Source: Helicoverpa zea (Eukaryota > Arthropoda > Insecta > Lepidoptera > Noctuidae). From it: a stretch of DNA of 64,000 nucleotides. The notes under the pieces are model-generated. The model saw nothing but the letters and a program-made list of their open reading frames with translations, was not told the DNA's origin and searched no databases. The DNA is taken from positions 7,502,001 to 7,566,000 of the forward strand of contig NC_061462.1 in NCBI RefSeq assembly GCF_022581195.2. Direction: 5' to 3'. A program made the translations under genes and the position numbers. This document shows, one piece after another, positions 22,708-33,900 of this stretch (positions are counted from its first letter, which is position 1; the number at the start of each line of letters is the position of its first letter).

Positions 22708-23375
22708 TCCACTAAGTTGCTACCGCTACCTCTTCTCTACGTACTTTACTAACTCACACCAACACTGAAGCGTACAGACCAATAGTTGTGAGTCAGCGCG
22801 CGTTTGCTCGCCTTGCCTATTACCTATCAATCGCTGTCGACGCCCGTTTTTCAACTATGCCTGATATGATAAACGTAATTAAGAAACATACTAAACATAA
22901 TTAACAAACGTACATATTTTAGGATAGCTACATAATTTTTAGAAACGTCATTTCATACTTACTTATGTAGGTACATCCACCAAATCGCCTCCGCTACCTC
23001 TTATGTTCGGAAGCTTAAAACTTGAACCAACAGCCAAGCGTAAAAACCAATAGTTGTGAGTCAGCGCGCGTTTGCTCGCCGTATATGAATCGCTGTCGAC
23101 GCTCGCATTTCAACTTGCCTTGTATGATGAACATAATTAAGAAACAAACTAATGTATCTACATATTCTAGGAGAGATAAATAGTTTTTGGAAACGTCCTT
23201 TCTTACTTATGTCGGTACATCCACCAAATCGCCTCCGCTACCGCATATAGTCGTAAGCTTCTAACTTGTACCATCATCCAAGCGTACAAACCAATAGTTG
23301 TGAGTCAGCGCGCGTTTGCCCGCCGTATATCAATCGCTGTCGACGCTCGCTTTTCAACTATGCCTTATATGACGT
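22708..23375 (+). repeat. Tandem repeat, three units of about 250 bp
   Basis: Units start at about 22708, 22978 and 23220 (the last one partial). Landmark AATAGTTGTGAGTCAGCGCG occurs at 22781, 23049 and 23293, so the periods are 268 and 244 bp. A core of about 75 bp, from ACCAATAGTTGTGAG to AATCGCTGTCGACGC, is better preserved than the remainder. Each core holds GTGAGTCAGC, which fits the CncC/Maf antioxidant-response consensus RTGA(C/G)NNNGC. There is no ORF. It could be a local duplication of an enhancer, or a minisatellite. Confidence 0.8.
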
Positions 23376-25867
23376 AGTAGCCTTATAACGTAATACAGTT
23401 CCACATAAACTTATGTAGGACACGGTTATGAGGTTCCAGTAATTGATTGAAAGGCTGAAGGAAATATTGAGAACGTTGCATAAAAATTTATTTATTTAAT
23501 GCTTTTTACAAGGTTTAGTGGCGGATTTAACGCCTTAGGTGTTCTCAACCAATATATCTTTGGATGGTACAAAGAAATTTAAAAATACTTTAGTAAACAT
23601 ATTTATACCTACATATATTATACATAATACTCATATGAATTAATGATATATTAATTAACTAATAAATATTTTAGAGGATTGCTTTAGCTTTCTGAACGTA
23701 TACTTCGCGTTTGATATTACTGAAAAGAGCATGGTGGAGACTAGTGTCTTTCGTGACTATTTAAAACTTGGTTACGTCCGTATTTAGCTCTTTAAATAAC
23801 TGTTGGAATTTTATAATATTTTTAGTGTCTAACATGAACCATATTAAATAAAATAGGTAGGTATATATATCTAATAATCAATGAGTTATCGTATTATTTA
23901 TCCATGTGTATCCCTATACCTAGGTGTAAAAGAGATATCGATATATGAATTCCCGAACGCCAGACAGAGATATCTATAGTCCGGCCCTTTACCTCGTCGA
24001 TCCAGTTAGCAGATTAGGGAGGAGGTACACCGTGCATTTACAGATTCAGATAAATTTTACATATAATATTTTTCTTTCAATTTTTACATGATAGTATTTT
24101 AACATACTTACCTTATTTGCTACACAATTTGACTATAATGAGAAGCTATTTTCACCTGAATTAAAAATACTATCAATTACTTACATATTTTGTTATTTAT
24201 CCGACATATTTAGGTTGACATTAGCACTTAGAGTAGGTACCTACTCTAAGTGCAAAAAAACATTAAGGTACCTAAATAAATCAAATAAAAGGCCTCGAAT
24301 CGATCAATAGTGTTCGTGACCAGTTTAACATTGAATCTTAGTGCCTACTGTTTTCACGTGACCGCCCGATAGGTACCTACTCATATTTGTATGACCACAT
24401 ACATACACCACCCACGTACCCAATGGCTAGAAGATAAAAATAACCAATGATTTGACTCTTTGTCATTCAAAGCAGGTTGACATGTGTTACATGTACCTAT
24501 CTATGACAGTTTTAGAATTTTAAAATATTTCCATAGGCTCTTGAAATGGTTTAAAATTCAACTGTCATGTATTGTGGTGTAGTAGGTTAAGGAACTGTGT
24601 TATGTAAAGAATCGACAGAAAAAGCGATCTTAGTACCTATTTATTTTTATTTCAATTACGTTTAGCAAAATTAATTAACGGAGAAACTTAATGTGAAACT
24701 TATATTTTCCTATTGAGTACACAAACTATTATTCAGTACCTACTTAAGGGTTTATTACTTTATCAGTTTTTTGTAACGAAATATAAAATCATGACTATAT
24801 CAAGCTTTTTCTAGGAATTTATTTTCTTCACCGTATGAAGGTGTGAAATACAAAATGTTGAAAACAGTAGCTTGATAATAAAGTACCTACAGAAAAATAG
24901 TTTTATCACAAAAGTTACGTTTACTGTTTTGCTACTCCGTTTTACAAGTCAGTGGTATAAAAAAACTTTCTTACGTCCGTATTATCTCTATGCAAATGAG
25001 TTGCATGATTTATTTTTATCAAATTCATTTTCTACTTTGTAAGGAAATTTTACACGTGTAGGTTTGAAGAAAATTGAGAAAAATACTTTAATAAAAGCTA
25101 TAGTTTATTTTATTCAATATTACTTTCAAAAATATTGATTTGCTGTCTCTTCGCCAAAAAGTAACAAAACCAGCCTCACTTATATATCTATTAAAATTAC
25201 CAAAGTGATTTTATAAACACGGGAATGCTTCTCTGAAACCACAAACGGATCCCAATTCCCCTTGTATAATCCGGGGCATTAATTTATGAACATTTTCGGC
25301 AAAATTTGCATCAAAACTGCGTTTGAATGGAGTCAATTTGATTATGCAAAATAACCAGTAACCACTGCTGTCAATTTGCAGTTAGTTTCACGTTATTACA
25401 AGGTTATGTGAAATGGAATGAGAGTCATCGCTTTGAAAACCGGAGTAATGAACTGAAATTAGAAAAAAAACATGTTTTGGTAATTTAATAAGAAGTGATA
25501 GGTGTTTTATTAAATTAAAAAAGAAGAACATGTTCGTGTCATAACAAGCATGTACCTAATACTCGGAAACTATACTTAGTAAGTCCCCAGTAAAAAAGTC
25601 AAATGATGAGCCTTTAACACAAAAGTTTCGTTAAAATCTGTCTATTATTTTTTATCAACAGACAATTACAAGTTTATAATACCAATAGACAAGGTTATTT
25701 GTCTGCTTATTTTTTTCTACAGTAAACCGATTCCGTCTACAAAACTTGGGCGTTTAAATGTCAATAAAAAACAAATGACCGCGATAAATCAACCAGTAGA
25801 AGTCACGACTTTATTATTATGTTGTATTCGACTAATTAAATTATTATCTACTATCCACAGGATTATC
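23376..25867. other. AT-rich non-coding DNA with a 30-bp palindrome
   Basis: Nothing coding. A perfect 30-bp palindrome centred on GGTACC lies at 24224-24253. A GC-richer patch at 23950-24040 contains CCCGAACGCCAGACAGAG and TTTACCTCGTCGATCCAG. Confidence 0.5.
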
Positions 25868-27620
25868 TTTTTTTTTTTTTTTTTTTTTTTTTTGGCAGGG
25901 GGAAAATCCTCATGGACTTCCCTCCACCTGGGGTCGGTGGAGGGGGTGTGCCGGACTCTTACCGGCTAAAAACCCACCCAGTGTTGCCTTCTACCTTACC
26001 TATTGTCGAGGGCACGGGTATCGCCAAAGCATTCTTCCGCACCCCCGACACACGAGGTATTGACCCGCCAGATGTTCAAAGGCGGGCCCCGTCAACCTCT
26101 GTGGCCGTCACCCAGCGGCCACAGCAAACTCCACTAAGAGAGGCGCGCGCAACACAACGCCACCGTCTCGCGGCCTGTTTTTGATCGGACGACAGACGCC
26201 CCTAGTCTGTCGCCCGCAGGCCGCGCCCTATGGTGGCCGGAGATCAGCCACCCTGCGACGCCCACCACGTCTGCTGCGGGCGGGGAGAGAGGAAACAGTT
26301 TCTCTCTCCCTTTCCGCCGCCTCCTTTAAAACCATCACATCCTCACAAAAGGAGGCGACGGCGTTCCACCCTTCTTCGCTGCCGACCATGCAGGACACAA
26401 CAGCCGGCAGCGAAAGACTTCCCGCAGCATCTACTGCTGCCGCGAGGTCACGGCGCTGCGTTGCCCATGCTGGGCACTCCACCAACGTGTGCAACGCCGA
26501 GTCCTCGCTGCAGATCCCACAGTGGTGGCACTTGGGCGTGGGCTCCCGGCCTATGCGACACAGGAACTTTCCGAAACACCCATGTCCGGTAAGAACCTGT
26601 GTCAGGCGGAAGCTGAGGGCGCCGTGGCTTCTCTCCAGCCACTCCTTCATAACGGGCCTGACCGCCGCGACAACGGCGTGCCCTGCCGTGGGTCGCGCAA
26701 GTCGCTGCTCCCATTCCACCATTAACACCTGGCGGAGCTCTGCTCTGCGCGCCTCGACTTGTCGAGGCACGAGGCACTCACCCCGCTGCACTGCTTCCTC
26801 GCGCCATGTATAGAGTGACGCGAGGACTTTCCCGTCTAGGTCCCATGGTGGGGATCCGGCTAGGAGGCATGCCGCTTCAAAGGATATCGTACGGTATCCC
26901 CTTATGACCCTGATGGCCATCGCTCGCTGAGGTCTTCGCAGCACTGCAAGATTGCGGGCCATCAGGGTGTTCGCCCACACTGGCGCTGCGTAGAGCGCCA
27001 TCGCCCGCACGACCCCCATATAGAGCCTCCGGCAGGAGGTATTGGGTCCCCTGAGGTTGGGCAGCAGGCGTGAGAGCGCAGAAGCTGCGGCCAACAATCG
27101 GGGAGCGAGACGTTGGAAATGCGGCCCGAAGTCCCACCGACTGTCGAGAACGAGACCGAGGTATTTCATCGTCGATTCGACAGCGATGGTGACCCCTCCT
27201 ACTACGATGCTAGACCCCGGAGGTGGCTTCTTCCTCGGCCCATGGAAGCAGAGGGCCTCAGACTTGTGCAAGGCCACCTCGAGGCCAAGACGCCGGATCC
27301 TACCCACGACCTGCGCGACACTGGCTGTGGCCCGAATGGCCGCCTGTCGGTACGTCTTCCCACGTGCTGTTACTAGCGTGTCGTCAGCGTAGCATATCAC
27401 GCTGACGCCGTGGAGAAGCGCACCGCGCAGGACCCAATCGTATCCAATGTTCCACAGGAGAGGGCCGAGAACCGACCCCTGAGGAACACCGCACGTCATC
27501 TCACGACGACCCCATCCTTCTCGACCCGGGTACACGATAGCCCTTTCGGACAAATAGGCCCCGATTATGCGACGGAGGTACCCTGGCACTCCGTGATAAC
27601 GGAGCGCTATTAACTGTTGC
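25868..27620 (-). mobile_element. R1-clade non-LTR retrotransposon, 5'-truncated
   Basis: On the minus strand the element starts near 27615, inside the reverse transcriptase, and ends with a poly(A) tail read as 26 consecutive T at 25868-25893. A 3'UTR of about 330 bp (25894-26227) separates the tail from the ORF stop. GC content is sharply above the surroundings, as is usual for R1-type LINEs in AT-rich moth DNA. The intact frame and long uninterrupted tail suggest a young insertion. A target-site duplication could not be identified. Confidence 0.9.
26228..27619 (-). pseudogene. R1-clade ORF2 C-terminal fragment: reverse transcriptase and CCHC domain
   Basis: The frame is open from a stop at 27620-27622 down to the TAG at 26228-26230, with no internal ATG near its start. 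It reads ALRYHGVPGYLRRIIGAYLS. Numbering from the GTG at 27589: GVPQGSVLGPLLWNIGYDW at 34-52 (RT block 4), catalytic YADD at 67-70, LGLEVALHKSEALCF at 101-115, MKYLGLVLD at 141-149, then a thumb/connection region. A C-terminal zinc knuckle has Cys354, Cys357, His367 and Cys372 (KCHHCGICSEDSALHTLVEC), a hallmark of the R1 group. The endonuclease, ORF1 and first RT blocks are missing through 5' truncation. The protein copies element RNA at the target site; this copy lacks a promoter and is not autonomous. Confidence 0.9.
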
Positions 27621-27709
27621 TACAAATATGTTTTTTTTTTTACAAATTAGGGTACCTATATTTTTGTTATTAAGCTTTATGGTCTGATGAGTTTAATTTA
27701 TGACTTACT

Positions 27710-27900
27710 AGCTTCCGCCAGCGGCTTCGCCCGCGTGGTTTGTTGATAAAAAGTAGCCTATGTGTTAATCCAGTATATCACCTATCTATATACCAAATTT
27801 CAACGAAATTGGTCGAGCCGTTTTTGCGTGAAAGAATTACAAACATACATCCATCCATACATTTTCACAAACTTTAACATTATTATTAGTATATAGGAAG
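27710..27900 (+). repeat. Lepidopteran interspersed repeat (CGGCTTCGCCCGCGTGG family)
   Basis: The motifs appear in the usual order: GCCAGCGGCTTCGCCCGCGT, AAAAAGTAGCCTATGTG, ATTTCAACGAAATTGGTCGA, GCCGTTTTTGCGTGAAAGA, ACAAACATACATCCATCCAT and a TTATTATTAGTATATAGG end. I recognise it as a ubiquitous moth/butterfly repeat. It sits about 90 bp beyond the truncated end of the R1 element. Confidence 0.8.
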
Positions 27901-28199
27901 TCATATTTTGAGATTAACAGCCTATGTGCCTAGCATTATACCAAACGCCTTAGGTATTAATAAGTCCATGTGATCATTGATAGTATTACGTCACAGATTA
28001 ATATAAAACATACGTCGGTATGAAGTTAATGGTCTACCGTAGTAGCGTAATGATTAGAATAGTAGCTTATCTAAATTTGATCTTTAAAGACTTTATTAAA
28101 TAGATTGATAGATAAGAATAAAAGGTACAGTTAGTAAAAAAGGCTTATAGTTACTCGCTACTAAATTATTTATTTTTCTTTTTTAACTTTCTATTTTTA

Positions 28200-28470
28200 T
28201 GTCTCTTTAACAGAATATAAAGTAATCCGGATACCGCATTTTCAGTTCAAATCAACGGCAAAATTATTCAAATAGGCCGTGGTTGGTACTAATCCTGTAG
28301 TAAAGTGGTATTAAATTCACGTTACGGTACATTGACGCTTTTTCGAACCCTCCCCGTTTCCTTTTAGCCGTAATAGAGCCACCTACCGGCTGCTAATTAG
28401 AATTAATTAGGAAGAGCCGCTCTATTTTCGTGATTGCTTTTTTGTGACATCCCGTTACGTTACGTGTTTT
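28200..28470. promoter_or_regulatory. Island with paired homeodomain sites
   Basis: A GC-richer non-coding segment with CGAACCCTCCCCGTTTCC and CACCTACCGGCTG. It contains CTAATTAGAATTAATTAG (28393-28410), two TAATTA-type homeodomain cores two bp apart. Regulatory role is inference. Confidence 0.3.
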
Positions 28471-29025
28471 TATAGAAAAATCTTTTTTCTTAATTAAAAA
28501 GTTTGTTGAAGTTTTAGAAAATAAAGAGGTCAATTATCTACATTGAATCGTTAGGCTGGTACAGTCAAGCAAACAAGTCTTACTCATGATAGACGGACAT
28601 AATGCGTTTTATAAAACTTTTTCTGTAAACCTTCGCTATCAAAACGTTCCAACCAACTTTCGGAATGAAGCCGTTATAGATAACCTCAGCTTTAATTTGA
28701 ATATCAAATCTCAAAATTATTTGACGTTCTTTCAGAATTGTGTAATGAGTTCTATGTATATTAGGTAGATTACGTTATTAGTAGTTCTAATAAATAGTAG
28801 GCTCATTTTATATAGCGATAGTCAAACCGCTGTCTGACTGCAAAATATGTTTAGAAACAAATAGTAAAATTAAACATAGCTGTCAAAACATGCATCAATC
28901 CTGACGAGACCAGTAAATCCTGATCTAAGTCATGTTCGAGCGCTGCAGATAATTCAGTTTAACTGTATCCACCGCTTTCTGCCGCGGTAACGCCGATGTG
29001 TTTATATCCAACTGGTGTATTTCAG

Positions 29026-29232
29026 GAACCACCTCCTTTACGAGACTGTTATCCTGGTCTTAAGAATTTCTGTCCGACCAACCTGCACGGCCGCAGTAAA
29101 ACCCCGAGTGCAGTGCATTTTTAAAAGGGAACGCCCCGGTCCGTTGTCCGGGCTTTTCATTATTTTAAATATTCAGTGGAGTGCAGTGTGTCCGAGGTTC
29201 AAGTCCCATGTGACGCCAGCTCTTCCACATCG
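29026..29232 (+). other. Candidate internal exon, 207 bp
   Basis: A good acceptor (CTGGTGTATTTCAG, AG at 29024-29025) and a consensus donor (CACATCG|GTGAGTAC, GT at 29233-29234) bracket 207 bp. One of the three frames is open through the whole segment (first full codon at 29027) and stops only inside the donor TGA. It encodes NHLLYETVILVLRISVRPTC, then a basic stretch with CIFKRERPGP, and VCPRFKSHVTPALPH. GC content is above that of the flanks. No domain is recognised, so it could equally be a non-coding exon or a chance pairing of splice signals. Confidence 0.3.
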
Positions 29233-29239
29233 GTGAGTA

Positions 29240-30394
29240 CGCTTTTACCTTAAGTTTATCGCGAACCCTTCCACCGCTTTTAACATTTATCATTGAAAGC
29301 ACTTTGTGCGCTTCGCTCTGGTCCAACACGAAACGCTCTTCATCGCTCGAGTTAAAATTAATCGTCCCCTTGCAAAATTAAAGTTATGCCCTATAAAAAT
29401 ATTCATATTACAAGTCGGGGGACCCAATAGTCTCATTAGTTCCCATCGCCGCTTTTACGAAACTCGTTACTGAGATAATTTTCGTCCTTGGTCCAGCATT
29501 AAGCATAACGCGCAGGCCCAGTAAAACACGGCCTCGCCATAGCCTGACATTAAACACTCCCAGAGGCTCCGCTATATTTGTACAATTATTCCCTGAAGCG
29601 AACCCTTCGCTGCGTAGCCTACAATTACCTTCCATTCAGCTAGAGGCGTTCCGCTCTGCGAAAATAAAATAAATTTGAAGAGGAAAATAAAATGAAATAT
29701 CGAGAGATCCGTTCAAATTACCGTGTGTATCTGCGCTGCGGAGGCTGCGTACCCATTACCCATGTGTGCCTATGCTCTGCAGGTATAATTCGAAGCGCGC
29801 GTAAATTTCGCATAGCAATTAAACTGTTGGCACGATGCTCCGGCGAATAAATACAGCTGAATTTAAAGTTTAATATTGAGCTGAAAGCCTGAATTCAGTA
29901 AATTCTGTAAATCCACAATAATCAGTAAAATATTTTGTTCAGGCGCAATAACTTTAACAACATTATTATTTTTCTAAAGTACATTGACGATCAAGATCAA
30001 TATGTACTCAAAATGTATTCTTATATACTTTGTTCAGTATAAGACCCCACATCAATATAACGTTATTTTAAACGAGAGAGCTTACCCGTCCGTATATCTC
30101 AAGTTTTTCTTCATAAGCTCCTTAAAACGTTAAATTTATTCCGGCCCGGGAGCGTTGAATTAAGAGCCGCCTTAATCCTTTCGGAGCGAACTTAACCTAA
30201 TATCATAAAGATGGAACAAGGCAACTTGTACAGAGTAAAGTCAAATATTATCCTTCGAGAAGATTAAGGAGTTATTAAATCCACGTAGGCGTGCGATAGG
30301 ACGACACTACAGCTATAGGATCCAAAGGCTCCGTTATATCTTGATAAAGTTATTTAAGATTTAAAGCCCCTACTAAGTTCCAATAAAATATTTG
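29240..30394. other. Non-coding DNA, GC-richer than average
   Basis: CpG-containing stretches (29280-29650 and 29720-29850, for example CTGCGCTGCGGAGGCTGCGT) lack a credible ORF. The 75-codon minus frame at 29408 shows no domain. Confidence 0.35.
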
Positions 30395-31085
30395 CAATAG
30401 TGGGTGCAGAATCTAGACACACGGCAGTGTGTCCGCCAAGTTCGAGCAAAAAAAGCGACACACCGGCCGTGGGTTATATTACACGAACCATTTCGGGCCA
30501 AATTCGAACACCCTATAACTCAAAATCTATTTTGTTCACGCATATCAAATTTCAAGTATCTGTTGAGACCCCCTCACTTATCTAAAATACAAAATTTAAT
30601 TAATATACCTATTGTAGGTCTTGAGATATTGACGTCAGAAAATCGCTATTTTTACTATACACTCACTGACTGACTGACTGACTGACTGACTGACTGACTG
30701 ACTGACTCACTCATCAAAAACCTAGACCACTTCCAATGGTCGTATTGACTTGAAATTTGGCATGGAGGTAGGTCTTTATGTCAAGGTAAAGGGAAAAATC
30801 TGAAAATGGTCAAGTGTGAGTCGGTTTTAAAATAATGAAGGTGTTTTATACCCCTAAGGAACTAAAACGAACTAAATTTATCTATATTTATATAATGTAT
30901 CTTCGAATGGTCGTACCGATCTGAAATTCGTTACAAAGGTTTGTATTTAGTCAAAGTAAAGTAAAAATCTGAAAACGGCCAAGTGTGAGTCACTTTCGAA
31001 AATAACGAATGTGTAACTTTGATCCACAAACATAATATATGATAACATGTCATGTCAGTCAGTTGGTAGATCTAGTTCATTTCTT
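30395..31085 (+). repeat. Interspersed repeat with CTGA microsatellite and internal duplication
   Basis: It begins near GGTGCAGAATCTAGACACAC and includes CGACACACCGGCCGTGGG. It then carries a perfect (CTGA)n run at 30665-30706. After it, a unit starting CCAATGGTCGTATTGACTTG is repeated about 170 bp later as CGAATGGTCGTACCGATCTG. Both copies contain GGCCAAGTGTGAGTC-type words (GGTCAAGTGTGAGTCGG; CGGCCAAGTGTGAGTCA), which are characteristic of a widespread lepidopteran repeat. The class is not determined. Confidence 0.65.
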
Positions 31086-31200
31086 TGTAAGAAGCGTGCA
31101 TATTAAAAAATCTGAAAGATAGAATAAATGAGTCATTTCCTTAACTAACTTAGTCATATGAAAAAAACCATTGTCTGTAAAGTCGTTTTACTGACGATAG

Positions 31201-31374
31201 TTGAACGTGACAACGTGAGTAGCTGCCGATTGTGCCTCTTTGTCGCTCGCTGCGTGCTCTCGCTTGCACTTCAAGCCTTAAACGGAACGCCTCAGAGCGA
31301 GGTAACGCCGCATGAGTCATGTTTTTTCGTGCGTGCAGCCGGCTCCATCGATTTATAAGACGTTGTCACGTCAA
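31201..31374. mobile_element. Short TIR element (MITE-like), 174 bp
   Basis: Terminal inverted repeats: TTGAACGTGACAACGT at 31201-31216 and ACGTTGTCACGTCAA at 31360-31374, differing by one base gap. The interior is GC-rich (TTTGTCGCTCGCTGCGTGCT; GTGCGTGCAGCCGGCTCC) with no coding domain. It resembles a recurring lepidopteran repeat. The superfamily is not assigned. Confidence 0.55.
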
Positions 31375-31409
31375 AAAATAAAATAAACAACCTTACAAAA
31401 ATAAATGAA

Positions 31410-31780
31410 ATCCCACCCAAAACATAAATGTGAAAGACTGCCAAGTTCGATAATATGGGAACGCTTCGCCTATAAAAGAAGTGAGATCTGAATAAGTACC
31501 AAGTTCCATACACATACCTCAGTTAAAAATAGTTACTTTTTAATGATGTTACTTGGCAAGTTTTAATAGAAAATTAAATACATGATTCATTCATTGCATT
31601 TAGTAGGTTTATAACAAGGTGTGTGAAAACTTGCCAAGTAGCATCATTAAAAAGTAACTATTTTTAACTGAGGTATGTGTATGGAACTTGGTACTTATTC
31701 AGATCTCACTTCTTTTATAGGCGAAGCGTTCCCATATTATCGAACTTGGCAGTCTTTCACATTTATGTTTTGGGTGGGAT
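31410..31780. repeat. Near-perfect large palindrome, 155-bp arms
   Basis: The left arm 31410-31564 and right arm 31626-31780 are inverted copies differing at a single base (GATGTTACT against GATGCTACT in the same sense). The unique loop is 61 bp. Arm ends read ATCCCACCCAAAACATAAAT outward and ACTTGGCAAGTTTT inward. Nothing codes inside. The 99% identity implies recent origin or active homogenisation. A transcript would form a long dsRNA hairpin. Confidence 0.95.
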
Positions 31781-31789
31781 AAATTAAAC

Positions 31790-33900
31790 ATGTTAAAGTT
31801 TACAGGTACACGAGCTCTCTACAGACATAATTATTATCATTAATTAGATCATCACACACGTGTTTTATTGCAAGATCAGTAAAACGAGCTACTTTGTAGG
31901 TGTAATTTGGACTCCATCCAAGTCATACTTGGTACACACATACATAACCTACATAATGTGGTAAACAAGGAAACAATTTCTTAGCTTGTCACGTAAACAT
32001 CGATTCAAATTAGTTTGAGTAAATTTAAAAAGCAGAAATCCTAAATGGAATAAAAAAAAGACAAGAAGTGTGCGACAAAATGGTCGCAATGCTAAAAAAA
32101 TGTGAGAGAACAGTCAGCTGTGCGCGCCGGGGCGGCCATTTTGGGTTTTGCTGAGAGGGGCGGCGCGATCGCTCGCCGCTTGATTTATTTAACTAACGCA
32201 TGCTGCCAGAATATGGACTTCCTACATTTTTGTTATTGACTGTACTACAACTTTACTACTTATTCGTTTCGAACTAAAGTAGTGTATTTTGGTGGTGTTC
32301 ATAATAAAATGAAATTGAAATTGTAACAGGTACATGAAGTAGTTTTTGGTTAAAACATTATTTTGGTTTTGAATTTTTTTACCGAACACCACATTAAAAT
32401 CAATAATAAAACTTAATATCTACTCACATAGGTGAATACCTCATAATGCAAAGGGCCTATCAAAACATTAAAAAAAACTAAATGTGAATAAGTGGGACCG
32501 TTTATTTAATTAATCTAAATATGCATTTGAATATGTTGCTATGCTGGTCGACGATGCGCGACGCTCTGCGGTAGGTCAACGAAAGGGTCTTTTAATATGA
32601 TGATCAAATTAAACTTATCATCCCTTTAATTAGCCACATAATTGCGTGTAGGTACGTAGGTATATGACTCTGATACGCGTAAACGCTCGCTCCCGGCATT
32701 TTGGACTCGTCTCCGATACTTACATTGTAAGGAGCAGCTTACACCGAATGAGATCTCCATATCCACGATGAAACATCTCACGCGACAATAAAACACAAGC
32801 AATATTAAACTTTGTCAAGCTGCAATAAAGTTTATATTTGCAAAATGGAGTCGTGACTTAATACGTTTAGCAGTAAATTGTTTTGGATTGAGACGCAACA
32901 TTGTTCCTTCGAGATTAGTTGAGCTGGGTGCACCGTCCTTTTCCAACACAAAATAAAGATATTGAATTTTGATAAGGCCGTCTCTGTCTGCTAAAATGTC
33001 TTTGATATTCTCCGGTATAAAATAGCTTTCGTAAAATGTTAAAGATTATGTGAAATTGGATGAGAATATTACTCCGTAATTGGTAATTGGGTTTATTTTG
33101 CCTACCTATCTATCTAAAGAACTTATTTCATTGAGTAAGTACTGTATTAAAGTTGTAGTACAGTCAAGTAGAAAACAAGGAGGTACTTACCACATTTTTT
33201 GTTAAGTACTGTAAAGAAAATTAATTAATAGAAAAATGCTCATGTATTTTTTATACAGCATAATATTTCTGATGGACTGGCATACTCCTTATTAAATACC
33301 TAGAGGAAATTCTTCTGCTTTTTTAGAGTAAATCATTTATTTATCTACATGAAATAAACACATTTTTGAAAGAGATTTATATGCATATTATGATAGACGC
33401 GTATTTTAAAACTACATCCTTAATAGATTTTTGAATTCAAACAGGACATAATATTTCCTACGTAGTGTAGGTGTGAAATACAATAGGTAATTTTCCCTAC
33501 CCTTCACTTAATTAAATTACGTAGAAAGCTCGAGGTAGCTAAGCGTTGTCTCTGAATTAATACTTCCATGAAATGGTGAGCAACGCATATATTTTAGTGG
33601 AATTCTTGTACAAGATTTAAATACTTAGATAGGTACCTACTTACCTACCTATGTACTATGTTAAAGATATTTTTATAACATAAATTTTGTCTACATGACT
33701 ACAGGGGTTGTACTATACATATTTTGTGCATTTGCGTATTCAGGACTTCTTTAATAATATCGATATAAATCTCAGCAAATACTTTACTCATAATAATAAT
33801 TAAAAAAATAAAGCACTTTTTTATGTTGAGCATCTTTTTTGTGAAGCAGAAATCCACACCCAAATTACCTTTCACATAGGTACATACATTTTGTATACCT
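31790..33900. other. Non-coding DNA with one GC-rich patch
   Basis: 32095-32190 is a short GC-rich island (GTGCGCGCCGGGGCGGCCAT; GGCGGCGCGATCGCTCGCCG) holding GGCCATTTTGG, a YY1/Pho-like core. The remainder is AT-rich, with no gene recognised. Confidence 0.4.

Noticed and set aside
25912..27613. Several plus-strand frames of 60-210 codons over the R1 element
   Set aside because: Antisense shadows of the R1 ORF. Arg/Ser/Pro/His-rich composition without domains.
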